This document shows positions 1 to 10,179 of a DNA stretch of 64,000 nucleotides, in pieces. This stretch comes from Amorphophallus konjac. Taxonomy: Eukaryota > Streptophyta > Magnoliopsida > Alismatales > Araceae. The first letter of the stretch is position 1. The number at the start of each line of letters is the position of its first letter. A program made the position numbers and the translations under genes. The notes under the pieces were generated by a model, which did not search any database, had not been told where the DNA came from, and worked only from the letters and a program-made list of their open reading frames with translations. The stretch lies in assembly GCA_022559845.1 (NCBI GenBank), contig CM040118.1:448320053-448384052 (forward strand), given 5' to 3'.

Positions 1-519
1 CATCATTTTGGCTCTTTGGCCGTTTCCCACAGACAGCGCTAGATGAAGAGGCGTAATCTCGTGTTGTCGCCTGAGCCGTAGGATGTCTAGTTGCTGCCAC
101 TAGGGATGAGGGATCTGCAAGGTAGGAAACAGATCAAGGGAGCCCAGGGTTTTAACCCTGGGGAAAACCCTCTGATGCTTAAGTCAGCAATAAAGTAGAG
201 CGCAGTGCGGAGATGGAAAGAAGTAGGAGAAGGGCACGATATTTCTCTTTACCAGTGTGAGTGCCAAAGAGGGCTCAGTTAGACCTACCATTATAGAGAG
301 TTTCCCTTGGTTTATATAGTGGTTTGTTCTGTAGAAAGCTCGAGGGAAGAGGGAGAGTATAGAGGGCGTTATACGGCCAGTTCAGACCTGGGCGCTCGGG
401 CACCGCTTGGGCTCTCCCCAAGGGACCATTACTCGGACTTCCGGGCCTAGAGGCCGCCTAGGAAGTATTGGTCCGAACAATTTGAACTTCAAGATACGTG
501 GGCCCGTTAGTGGGGCGAT
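1..519 (-). mobile_element. Tat-1 family Gypsy fragment (primer site plus truncated 5' LTR)
   Basis: Bases 1-519 match the end of the Tat-1 element seen at 15636-16160. Read on the minus strand the order is most of the 5' LTR (44-519), the primer binding site (24-41), then the start of the internal region, which runs off the window. The LTR begins with TGAAGAGGCG on the plus strand, as in the copies at 5465, 15672 and 27357. The outer part of the LTR is missing: at CACTTGG (520-526) the sequence passes directly into Copia A gag. There is no coding content. Confidence 0.85.
24..41 (-). other. Primer binding site, Tat-1 family
   Basis: On the minus strand TAGCGCTGTCTGTGGGAA lies two bases inside the LTR edge (44). 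It closely resembles the TGGCGCCGTCTGTGGGAA-type primer sites of many plant Tat/Athila-clade Gypsy elements. The same site is at 15652-15669. Confidence 0.7.
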
Positions 520-1899
520 CACTTGGAGCGACGAGGAGGAAGATGAGGAGCAAGAGACCACATCCGATGAGGGCGATGGAAAGCTGTGTCTAATGGCAAG
601 AGGAGATCATGAAGACACTGAGGTAACTTCCCCGTTTGAACATTTTTCAGTAGATAATTGGGAAGAAGCATATACTGAGTTGCTAGACAAGTATGATAAT
701 GTTCGAAAGGAAAACAAAGTTCTGAAGAAAAAATTTAACACAATCATTAATGACACTACCTTGTTTGATAAAAATGCATCTCTTGAACTGGAAATAATCA
801 CCTTGAATAAGAGAATTGGTGAGCCGGAAAAGATTGAAGGTGAGTCAAAAGAATTGGAAGATGAAAATGAGAGCTTGAAAAAGACAATAGATGATCTCAA
901 ATTGAAAATGCAAAACTATCAAAAGGAAACTAGACTGGCCAATGAAAAACACAATGATGTCAAGGAAGTTAACTGTCAACTTCAGAAGGAGATTGAAAGA
1001 ATTCAAGAAGAACTAAAAGACAAACAAGATTCTTTGAAAAAATTGATGAAGGGAAGAGAAAATCTAGATGTTGTGTTAGGATCTAGAGTGAATTTTCAGA
1101 TTGAAGGATTAGGCTACAATCCAACGGCCAAAAAGGGATTTCAATTTAAAACAATCACCTTCGTGGCCGAACAAGACTCAAGGAAGAAAAAGCCTCTTGT
1201 TAACATGTATGGTCTAGAAAAATTGTCTGAGGCTAGCACTTCAACCAAGAACCAATCAACCATAAAATCAAATGACAAGAAACCAAATGGGAAACCCTTG
1301 AAACAAACAATCAAGTTAAAAATAGCTTAAATTCAAGGGAAACAAAGGCGACAAGAGCCCAATCTAGATGGCCCAGGAAAATCAAAACCCAGATCTCATT
1401 CCACTCAAAACATCAAGAAAAACAATCCAACTCCATCAAATCAGACAAACAAGCCAATTAGGAACCATTACACAAGCAACAGAAATATCTAGAACCACAG
1501 AAGTCGACTCAGACACCCTCCAAAGTCGACTTCTAGCATTAACAGAAATAATTCTCACTTTTTCGCTCCTAAAACAAATGAATTTAGGCCTCGGCAAGGG
1601 TTTCAACCCAGTAGGCCTGTTTGGATGAGCCAGACCCACTGCCCATTTGGTCAAAGAAATAGGAATTCAGTGAGAAGTTCAAATTTAGTGAATTAAAATC
1701 ATGGTTTACCTGCCTTAAAGAAACTCTTTTGTAATAAATGCTGCAAAAATGATCAAGTCACTTCACAATGCGAGTTGAATCTTAAGAAAAAATGTGATGA
1801 ACGGAGTTGGATTCTCAAATACTTGCTGGAATGTTTACAGGGAACAAACAGTCTGAATGGACCCAAATGTGCTTGGGTTCCAAAATTTTTCGTGTGATT
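520..1899 (+). pseudogene. Copia A gag, C-terminal coiled-coil part (copy 1)
   Basis: Encodes the C-terminal half of a SIRE-type Gag: an acidic stretch (SDEEEDEEQETTSDEG), the conserved FEHFSVDNWEEAY segment, then about 170 residues of Lys/Glu-rich coiled coil, and the motif GRENLDVVLGSRVNFQIEGLGY. The frame stops with TAA at 1328-1330 (copy 2 is open here) and with a TAG near 1491 shared with copy 2. A degenerate zinc knuckle (CNKCCKNDQVTSQC, His lost to Gln) and the GPK-type spacer before protease follow at about 1730-1890. The open frame beginning at 407 only reads through the foreign LTR and is not a natural start. Confidence 0.85.
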
Positions 1900-2303
1900 T
1901 GTCATGCAAGAATACCTGGCAGCCGTACACAACAAATGGTATCTGGATAGCGGCTGTTCAAGACATGACAGGGGACATGACAAAGTTCTGCCTGCTGGTT
2001 GACAAGGAGGGCGGACACGTGACATTTGGAGGAAACAATAAAGGTAAAATCATCGGCACAGGTAAGATAGGTAAGAACTCCTCCAGTTGCATTGAAAATG
2101 TTTTGTTAGTTCAAGGATTAGAATACGATCTGCTCAACATAAGTCAACTGTGTGACAAAGGACATAAAGTTATTTTTGATTCTCAAATCTGTAAAATAAT
2201 GGAGCCCAATTCAAATTCAGTTAAATTTTTGGGCAGAAGGGTAAACAATGTCTACATACATGTTGACCTGTGTCTAACTGCCAAGAAAGGTGATTTGGCA
2301 TGA
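1900..2303 (+). pseudogene. Copia A aspartic protease (copy 1)
   Basis: The protease active site is readable as NKWYLDSGCSRH at about 1932-1967, the usual Copia form of the D-S-G catalytic triad. Compared with copy 2 two bases are missing just after it, so the rest (GGHVTFGGNNKGKIIGTG..., about 2010-2280) continues in another frame. A TGA at 2301-2303 (TGG in copy 2) then cuts the GAG-pre-integrase region. The enzyme would have matured the Gag-Pol polyprotein; this copy cannot. Confidence 0.8.
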
Positions 2304-3508
2304 CTGTGGCACCGTAGATTAGGGCATGCTAACTATAGGGTCATGCATAAATTAGTCAAGAATAAAATGGTCAAAGGATTGCCTGAAATCTCATTCAAAC
2401 AAAACACCAAAGTTTGTGATGCTTGCGCCCAAGGGAAACAAACTAGAAAGTCATTCAAAAATAGAATTGAAAATCTGTCCTGTAGACCATTGGAACTAGT
2501 GCATATGGACTTGTTTGGTCCAACCAGGACTGCAAGCATTAGTGGAAACATATATGGCTACGTTCTAGTGGATGACTTTTCTAGATTCACATGGGTGTTT
2601 TTTCTATCTCATAAGAATGATGCATTCCAAGAATTTCAGGCATTCTTCAAGAAAATAGAACAAGATGGTAAGTTTCAAATCTGCACAATTCTATCTGATC
2701 ACGGTGGAGAATTTGAGAATTCTGAATTTGATACTTTTTGCAGCAACAAAGGAATAACACACAGGTTCTCATCCCCAAGGACACCCGAACAGAATGGTAT
2801 TGTGGAAAGAAGGAACCGGACATTGATAGAGATGGCGAGAACAATCCTGGTGGAGGGACACCTTCCAAGAAAATTTTAGGCGGAGACGGTCAACACAACA
2901 TGCTACATTGGGAATCGTGCCATGGTAAGACCGTCTAGTGCAAAGATGCCATATGAGATCCTTAAAGGTAAAAAGCCATCTCTAGCTTCTTTCAGAATTT
3001 TTGGGTCCAAGTGTTTCATTCACAATAACGACAAGAAAGACTTAGATAAGTTTGAGCCCAATAGTGACTTAGGGATATTCTTGGGATACTCTGATCGCTC
3101 GAGGGCTTATAGAGTCTTCAATGTCAAGGGTTAGGTGGTAGAGGAATCTCCCCATATTACTTTTGATGAATCAAATGACATTTATAATGATAATCATTTC
3201 TCTAAGAAAATTAATGATGGGGAATTCTTGGACTCAAAGGATGAACAAGGAGCATAATATGAAGATACAAGGCCTGGAGAACACCAAGGTAACTCAAGTG
3301 AACAGGGGGTCAATGATGCTGCCTCAGGAAACACTCTTGTAAATATAAGAACCCTTAAAGATCATCCATTGGACAGCATAATTGGCAGTTTGAATGACCC
3401 TCGAACAACTAGGTCTCAATCTGGAGCTGTTCACGAACTAGATCAACTTGCACTTGTCTCACAAATTGAGCCTAAATCTGTGGAAGAGGCCCTAAAGGAT
3501 GAATACTA
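2304..3508 (+). pseudogene. Copia A integrase (copy 1)
   Basis: Contains the GAG-pre-integrase H2C2 zinc region (H near 2325 to CDACAQGKQ near 2420) and the catalytic core: first Asp in HMDLFGP, second Asp in LSDHGGEFEN, Glu in RTPEQNGIVERRN. The core is open from 2343 to 2879 and keeps all three catalytic residues. It then hits TAG at 2877-2879, where family members have Trp. The downstream MPYEILKGKKPSL and GIFLGYSDRSRAYRVFN motifs follow, with further stops near 3132, 3255 and 3507. Confidence 0.85.
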
Positions 3509-4432
3509 GATAAACGTCATGCATGAAGAGTTAAATCAATTTGAGAGAAACAAAGTGTGGGACCTTGTTCCTAGACCCACTTCACACACTGTCATTGGGA
3601 CTAAATGGGTATTTAGGAACAAACTGAGTGAGGAAGGAAAAACTGTTTGGAATAAGGCTACACTGGTGGCCAAGGGGTACAATCAAGAATTTGGGATTGA
3701 CTTGAAGAGTCATATGCCTCTGTGGCTAGGTTAGAAGCAATTAGTATTTTGCTCGCGTTTGCCTATCACATGGAATAAAATTACAGCAAATGGATGTAAA
3801 GAGTGCATTCTTGAATGGTGTCATAAAGGATGAGGTTTATGTGGAGCAACCATCTTGTTTTGAATGGAATGATTCCTAACCATGTCTTCAAACTTAATAA
3901 AGCTTTGTATGGCTTGAAGCAGGTCCCACGTGCCTGGTATGACAGGTTGAGTTCTTCCTGGTTGAAAAAGACTATTCCAGAGGTAAGGTAGATCAGACAC
4001 TTTTTTCCAAGACCCAAGGTAATGACATACTCATTGGTCAAATTTATGTAGATGACATAGTGTTTGAGTACTGAACCTCAAATGTGTACAGATTTTGCCA
4101 AACTGATGACCAAGGAGTTTGAAATGAGCTTGATGGGGGACCTACAATTTTTTCTTGGATTGCAGGTTACCCAGAGCAAGGAAGGATGCTTCATCAATCA
4201 AGCCAAGTACATCAGGGAAATGTTAAGAAAATATAGCATGGAGAGCAGCAAGCCTATCGCAACCCCTATGAGCACAAACACATCACTGGATGCTGATGAA
4301 AAAGGTAACCTGGTAAATGCAAAAACGTATAGAGATATGATCGGATCCCTACTTTATTTAACTGCATCTAGACCAGACATCCAATTCTGTGTATGTATGT
4401 GCGCCAGATTTCAAGCTAGTCCTAGATAATCC
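3509..4432 (+). pseudogene. Copia A reverse transcriptase (copy 1)
   Basis: RT begins with the Copia signature HEELNQFERNKVWDLVPRP at 3522-3580, then VIGTKWVFRNK. The centre (about 3690-4070) is scrambled by small indels; YVDDIVF survives near 4045 but the next residues are lost with a few deleted bases. From 4064 the C-terminal part (DLQFFLGLQV, YLTASRPDIQF) is open to a TAA near 4427 that is shared with copy 2. Confidence 0.85.
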
Positions 4433-4999
4433 CATTTGGGAGCTATCAAGCGTATTCTCCGATACCTTGCTGGAACCCAAGATTTGAGATTGTGGTATCC
4501 TGCATCATGTGAGTTAAATCTCATATCTTACTCAAATGTGGACTATGCTGGATGCAAGCAAGATAGAAAAAGTACCAATTGTTATTGCCAATTTTTGGAC
4601 GGGTGTTTGGTCTCTTGGGCATCCAAGAAGTAACACTCGGTTGCCCTCTCTACTGCAGAGGCAGAATATGTCACTGTAAGGAGCTGTGGCACTCAGGTGT
4701 TATAGATCAAACACCAACTTCAGGACTACCTAGTAGATCTTGGATGTGCACCAATACTGTGTGACAACACTAGTGCTATCAATCTGTCCAAAAATCCAAT
4801 CCAGCACTCAAGGACCAAGCATATTGAAATCAAGCATCATTTCATCAGAGATGAGGTCAGCAAAGGAAACTTTGAATTACATTTCATTGAAACAGAAAAA
4901 TAAATTGCTGATATTTTTACCAAACCACTGAACAATGATAGATTCACCACTTTAAGAAGAGAGCTTGGCTTGTGTAGGCTTCGTGATGAAATTGCTTGA
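4433..4999 (+). pseudogene. Copia A RNase H (copy 1)
   Basis: Encodes the Copia RNase H: YLAGTQDLRLWY, SNVDYAGCKQDRKS (catalytic region), STAEAEYVTV, and the end motif HSRTKHIEIKHHFIRDEV. Disrupted by stops such as TAA in the SKKQHSV segment (near 4630) and TAA at about 4902, the latter shared with copy 2 before IADIFTKPL. The polyprotein ends at TGA 4997-4999. Confidence 0.85.
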
Positions 5000-5464
5000 C
5001 ATGTTTGTGGTTCGTCAGATAAACTGTGTTATGGATACATAAAATTGACTTGATCACACATTTGCAATGGGTGTCATATTGAGGGGGAGCCAGGTACAAA
5101 ATTTGAGAACCATTTCTGCAATTGGTGCCTATTTGTCCATGCATCAATGTGTCATGGACTCCTCAATATATTAAATGGTGAACTGTGGAAGGGCAGGTCA
5201 ACCCTGTCTGGAAGCACTCACTATGCGTAGAGGAATACCTTCACCATGTACCAGAGGCAGTCCATTTAGTCAGTCCCATGCATCATAAGAAAAACATGTC
5301 ATTCATGCACTCCTAGTGTGTTGCTGAGATTGGGTGGTATGGAAGGTCTCTAGTAAGGAAATATATGCTGCCATGGATTATATGGATATGAAATGTACAG
5401 TCGATGAGGCACAGATGAAACCTTGGCAAGGGCAAAATAGAATAAATCTGATTTGGAATAGTTT
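5000..5464 (+). other. Noncoding Copia A sequence between pol and the Tat-1 insertion
   Basis: No gene. Contains a polypurine-like GAGGGGGAG at 5081-5089 just after pol, present in copy 2 at 26991. The last bases are the Tat-1 target site; compared with copy 2 there are about 21 extra bases (5441-5461) bounded by AATAG repeats, and the target duplication reads GTTT instead of GTTTG. Confidence 0.7.
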
Positions 5465-6077
5465 TGAAGAGGCGTAATCTCGTGCTGTTTCCTGAGCCGT
5501 AAGATGTTTGGTTGCTGCCACTAGGGATGAGGGATATGCAAGGTAGGAAACGGATAAGGGGAGCCCAGGGTTTTATCCCTGGGGAAAACCTTTCGATGCT
5601 TAAGTCAGCAATAAAATAGAGCGTAGTGCGGAGATGGAAAGAAGTGGGAGAAGGGCACGAGATTGTTCTCCACCAGTGTGAGTGGCAAAGTGGGCTCAGT
5701 TAGACCTACCTTTACGGAGGGTTTCCCTTGATTTATATAGTGGTTTGCTCTGAAGAAAGCTCGAGGGAAGAGGGAGAGTATAGGGGCGTTATATGGCCGG
5801 TTCAGACCTAGGCGCTTTGCCTCCCCCTTGGTGACTTCCGGGCTTCCCTCGGTCGGTTACGCTCGGGCACCGCTTGGGCTTTCCCCGAGCGACAGTTACT
5901 GGGACTTCCGGGCCTAGAGGCCGCATAGAAAGTATTGGTCCAAGCAATTTGGGCTTCAAGATAAGTGGGCTCGTTAGTGGGGCTATCACTTGGGAAGTTC
6001 AACCTTGTTGGGTCAGATTGGACCTCGTCGGGCTGCTCCGGGCCACATGTTTAATGGAGCGGTGATTTACCCCTCCA
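5465..6077 (-). repeat. Tat-1 3' LTR
   Basis: 613 bp, matching 15672-16265 and 27357-27972. In element orientation it begins TGGAGGGGTAAATCA and ends CCTCTTCA, the usual TG...CA ends. A TATA-like CTATATAAATC lies on the minus strand at about 5731-5745. The 5' LTR partner lacks about 23 bp near 15768. Confidence 0.9.
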
Positions 6078-6100
6078 CTTGCCCCCCTACTCCCAAGCCT
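6078..6100 (-). other. Tat-1 polypurine tract
   Basis: On the minus strand the bases directly before the 3' LTR read GGGAGTAGGGGGGCAAG, a purine-rich primer site for plus-strand DNA synthesis. The same tract is found at about 27973-28000. Confidence 0.75.
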
Positions 6101-6412
6101 AGAGTCAGGCTTGGAGAGTAGAGTATAATCGGGCATCATTTGTGGCTCAGTCGGGGATTGACCATTGTGAGCTGTCCCAACCTCAAAGCTCAGGGGCTGT
6201 CTATTCGGCTATCCTGGCTCATTGGGGGCTCGGTCGTTGTAGCATCGCTTTGGCTCGATTGCGTATTAGTTGATTGCGTTTCAGGGGCCGAGGATACGGC
6301 TCTCCTGTCGCATGGGGGTTCGAGCCTGATGATGATGCATTGCTTATTGGCGCAAAGGTGCCCTTATTGGAGTTCGAAACATCGCAGCGGCGGCTCCCAG
6401 GATCGCCTAGGG

Positions 6413-6424
6413 CCTATAAATAGG
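6413..6424 (+). promoter_or_regulatory. TATA box for the antisense ORF of Tat-1
   Basis: CCTATAAATAGG, a good plant TATA box, lies 89 bases upstream of the antisense ATG at 6502. A pyrimidine-rich leader (TTTCCTCCGTTTAGGG) follows. The same box and leader are conserved at 28312-28323 in the other copy, so the antisense ORF appears to have its own promoter on the opposite strand from gag-pol. Confidence 0.55.
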
Positions 6425-6501
6425 GGCTTGTGCTTGCGCTTTACATTTCCTCCGTTTAGGGTTTCTCTCTTCATCGTGTCCGCAAGTCCAGGGGAGAACA
6501 C

Positions 6502-8697
6502 ATGCACCGGGAGAGCAGCCAGAGGGAGCAGAGAATCTCAGAGGCCTTCACGGTGCTGGCAGAGATTATTGCGAGGTACTGCGCCAGCTTCCTCCCCCCG
6601 CTAGTTCGTCTAATTCTGGTATTCCTTCTTCTTCTTCCCGTTCTTCCATGGCGGATCACGATCTCGAGGCGAAAGTTCAGGAGTTTGAGCAAGGGGTGGA
6701 AGGCTCGAGCCTATGCATAGCGGCCACCTCGTAGCGAACTGACGGAGCTCGAGGTGAAGGAGCTCGAGGTTCGCTTCAAGTTGTCGTGGCGGTATTTCTT
6801 CTCTCTGGCCAAACCCCATGAGTCCAGCCTGGACAGCAGCTCGGGCATGTTCTGTATTTTTCTTCTGGCTTGGAAGTGTGGCTTTCGTCTTCCTCTCCAC
6901 CCCTTCGTTGTCGAGCTTTTGAAGTTCTACCAGTTGGCTCCCGTCCAGTTGGTTTCCAACTCCTACACCTTCATCTTTTCCTTCATTGCTCTCTGTGGCT
7001 CATGCGGTCTTGCCTCATCTTTAGATCTTTTTCACGCCTTTTTCGAGCTGAAGCAGCACGCTCACGTTGGGAAGGGCTTCTTTTACCTTCAGGCGAGGAG
7101 GGGGAGGAGTTGTGTGATCCTCTCTCCTCGGGATTCCTCGCACAAGGGGTGAAAAACTCAATTCTTCTAGGTAGGATTCACCAAGGATGCTACCAATTGG
7201 AATTTTCCCAACAAATCGAACTTCCAGCCCTTCCCAGTGAAGCATCCAGTGATCTCCTCGGAGCTGGAGGAGGAGATTAAAATTCTGCAGGATAATCGTC
7301 GGTCGACCGTAGAGCTACTGACTTCGGCGAATGTCGAAACCCTTTCTTGCCGGGCGCTGCTTAATGGTAAGGACATGGTAGCTCTATATTGCACCTCCAA
7401 TTTTCTGTCGGTTTAGTCTTTGCCGACGAGTTGTCTTCGGATGAACAGAGGCGAGACGCGGCGAAGACGGTGAGCAATCGCCAGAGCGGGAGGTCGCTGA
7501 GCGAGTGGAGGCAATCACCTCAGATGTGCCTAGCGCTTTCGAGGGTTCCTCCTCTGCCCGAGACAAGGGCAAACATATTGCTCGGGGAGGTGAACCGAAG
7601 CGACGGGGGTCCAAGCACAAGGCTCTGAGAAGCGGCTGCTGATGGGGGCGATGAAAGCCCTGACCTCCGAGCGTAGGAGGAAGAAAAAAGCAAAGGACCC
7701 ACGCGCGATGGAGGGACCTCCTCTCGAGATTACCCGCCGCCCAGTATCGCCTATCGTCCAGCCGGAGGAGTTGGTCCTGGCCGAAGGGAGCTCACCTAAG
7801 TTTGCCAGAGCCCACGGGGCGGAGGAGGCTGATACCGGGGGTTCCTGTTGAGCCGATCGGCACCGCACCGAGCCTGGGGGCTGATAAGGGGGATGTCCCC
7901 GCTCAAACCTCGCTTCAAAGGAGTCTCGCTTCACAGCGGGGGCGGTTTGCTGTCCGGGCCTCCTTGTATCAGAGTTGTCGGACACTGGCGTCTTCGTCCA
8001 TCCGGGATGAGTTTCGACGCTACTCCCCTCCGATGCTCCTTGAGAGGGTCATAGAGGGAGGTCTATTCATGGCTCAGTTAGGGGCCGAGATCGTCAACCA
8101 TCGGGCGAGGATGGAGAGCAACGAGACGACTCAGGCCAAGGGCTGCGTCGAGTCCGACCGGAAGGTTGGGCAATTATCCTCCAAGTTGGGGGTCCTCCGT
8201 AAGGAAGTGGCCTCGCTTTGGTCGCGGGATCGAGCGAGTCAAGAGGTGGGATCGTTATCCGAGCAGCTGACCCAGGCTCGATACACTGCTGAGCTAAAGA
8301 GCTATCTCCTAGAGGAGGAGCGCCAGGCCCATGTAACGAACTCGAGGCAGTGGGGGGTCGAGCGGGATGAGCTCGGGAGCCGCCTCCTGGAGGCCGATCG
8401 AGCGAGGCGAGAGGCCGAGGCAATGCGGGCCGAGGTCGAGGTGAAGTGGGCCGAGGCTGAGGTAAAATTGGCCGAGCTCGGGGCGAAGGAAGCGGAAGTT
8501 GAGGCACGGGCCATCGAGCTATATCTGAGCTCGGAGTACCTCGTAGCCTTGAAGAAGAGTGCCTTCACCTATTACGAGCCGAACTATCGCCGTGGGCTGC
8601 GAAAGGGTTTCGCCCAAGGCTTTAACCGGGCAGTCAGGCAGGCCCAGAAGCAGGTCCTTGATGAGCTTGTCTTTCTTCCCGGGCAACGTTATGACTA
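6502..8697 (+). pseudogene. Tat-1 antisense ORF: gypsy-type transposon domain plus coiled coil
   Basis: Starts at ATG 6502 (HRESSQREQRISEAF...). The region 6754-7140 encodes a domain resembling the Pfam 'putative gypsy type transposon' family (PF04195): FKLSWRYFFSLAKPHESS, FCIFLLAWKCGFRLPLHPFV, FYQLAPVQLVSNSY. A GT-AG intron of 50 nt in phase 1 is plausible at 7367-7416. The C-terminal part (about 7960-8697) is a charged coiled coil with repeated Ala/Glu/Arg blocks (EVEVKWAEAEVKLAELGA), then YYEPNYRRGLRKGFAQGF. This copy has frame changes near 6575, 7110-7160 and 7470-7860 and cannot be read in one piece. Function is unknown; such ORFs sit between pol and 3' LTR in Tat elements. Confidence 0.75.
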
Positions 8698-10179
8698 GGG
8701 AGAAGAATGCTCGACTTCTCCTTCTTCCACGGTGTCGAGCGGCGAGGGGGGCAACGAGGATAATTCTGCTCCTGGGGTGAAGGTTCGCTGAGTCCAACTG
8801 CCTCGGGAGGGCACACGGTCGAGGTAGTTCCCACACAGGTGGGGTCGGTGCCTGAGCCGGCCCTCACCGAGGGAATCGGGGACGAGCCGCACATGACTAC
8901 AGGAGCGGGGCCGAGCGCCGCGGGCCTCCCGACTACCGAGCTTCAGGGACGATCGCAGGCCTCCTACTCTTCTCCTATTTCGATCGACTAGGTTGTACTT
9001 GCTTCGCTGGCCAGTTTTTTTTTATGGGGGCCTTCTGGAAACTTATTATGTACTTACTTTTTTTAATATAATGATGATAGTGTATCAAAGCGTACTTAAA
9101 TGCTCCTTACCGTGTTTGACCGAATTAGATATGTCGTATTCACAGTCGTCAGTGAATCGAATATCTTGTACACTTCTCTGTCCGAAAAATCATATCACGT
9201 GCCAATTGGTCGATTCGCAGGTGCTTATCTGGCGACTTTTCGTCTTTCTATGTTTTAAAGGACCTGCCCGTTCACGTATTCCCGTAGAGTGACTTTAATG
9301 GCAGGGAAGTGTAATTACTCCTCGGGGAGGATATTCGCCTTCCATTTGACGTCCCTTTGCGTCTGTTCGAGGGGAGGGTCAATTAAAGCAAGGTCTCCCC
9401 CCTCGGCCTATAAAAGGTCCCGAAGGGCGCCTCTTCCTCTTCACACTGCATAAGGGGCCTTCATTGTGTTCCCGGTCTTCTCTTTTCTCTACAATGATAC
9501 TGCCTCTTCTTCCTTCGGTGATAGCGCTGCCTTCTTTTCAGTTGTCATCCTCTTGTGAAGGATGGAGGCTGATGATGAAGACAAAGGCTTTCGCGGTGGC
9601 GTTCGGGCTACTTCGATGTGGAAGAATGGAATGCGACTGGGTGGACGGTGTGCAAGAATGGAATGCGCCTAACGAGGCGTTATTCCAGGACTTCTCGACC
9701 GCCGCCGCCACCAAGAAGGGGGATAGTTCGGAGGATGATTTTTGAGAGGAAGGCATTTAACACCATGGCCTCACCTCTCTTCCTTCGTTCTTCTCCTCTC
9801 CTCCCCTCCCACTCCCTATCCAAGGGAGTGTTCAAATCGTTCTCCCTCTTCTGTTCTTCTTTCTTTTTTCGACGGCACCATCATCAATTCTTGATGGAGC
9901 CTTTTTTTTTCCTTTTACTGATACCATCTCTTCCAAACTGCCCGAACAGACTAGGTCAGTTGCCTTACTTTCCGAGCCAGTTTCCACACTGGGTGGAGTC
10001 AATGGCTCGGTTTGAAGCCACCAACTTTGTCCGCATCGAGCTATCAGCTTATGTTGTATTAGTTTTTCTTGTTCATGCATATTGTACTGGCTACGGTCTC
10101 TCCGATGTACCCAAACCTTTGACATAATAATAAACATGAGTATGTTGTCTTTATTGGTTTCTTACATGTATGGGTGGGC
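8698..10179. other. Noncoding stretch between antisense ORF and integrase of Tat-1
   Basis: No recognisable domain. A TATA-like CTATAAAAGG lies at 9408-9417 on the plus strand, followed by a CT-rich leader and a short weak open frame (9464-9745) ending GDSSEDDF. Runs of T occur at 9018-9025 and 9905-9912. I cannot tell whether a second short antisense transcript exists here. Confidence 0.4.
9408..9417 (+). promoter_or_regulatory. Second TATA-like box on the antisense strand of Tat-1
   Basis: CTATAAAAGG preceded by a C-rich stretch and followed about 55 bases later by a 93-codon open frame without known domains. There is no second copy in the window to test conservation, so support is weak. 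Confidence 0.3.

Larger units (their letters stand above)
520..5464 (+). mobile_element. SIRE-like Copia element A, copy 1 (5'-truncated)
   Basis: Aligns throughout with copy 2 at 22440-27351 (offset 21920 at the left edge). It holds the second half of gag, protease, integrase, RT and RNase H in the Copia order PR-INT-RT-RH. The 5' LTR and first part of gag are gone, replaced by the Tat-1 LTR at 519/520. It is interrupted at 5465 by Tat-1 and resumes at 16271. Many stops are shared with copy 2, so the element was dead before it was duplicated. Confidence 0.9.

Noticed and set aside
407..530. ATG at 407 as a start for the gag frame
   Set aside because: It lies in Tat-1 LTR sequence fused to gag by rearrangement; the real gag start of the family is the one at 21484.
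607..900. Minus-strand open frames opposite the gag coiled coil (also 22527-22820)
   Set aside because: Mirror frames of Lys/Glu-rich coding sequence; they exist only because of its codon composition.
6140..6604. 154-codon plus-strand frame upstream of the antisense ATG
   Set aside because: It spans the TATA box and leader; the copy at 28033 is not conserved as a start, and the domain begins after ATG 6502.
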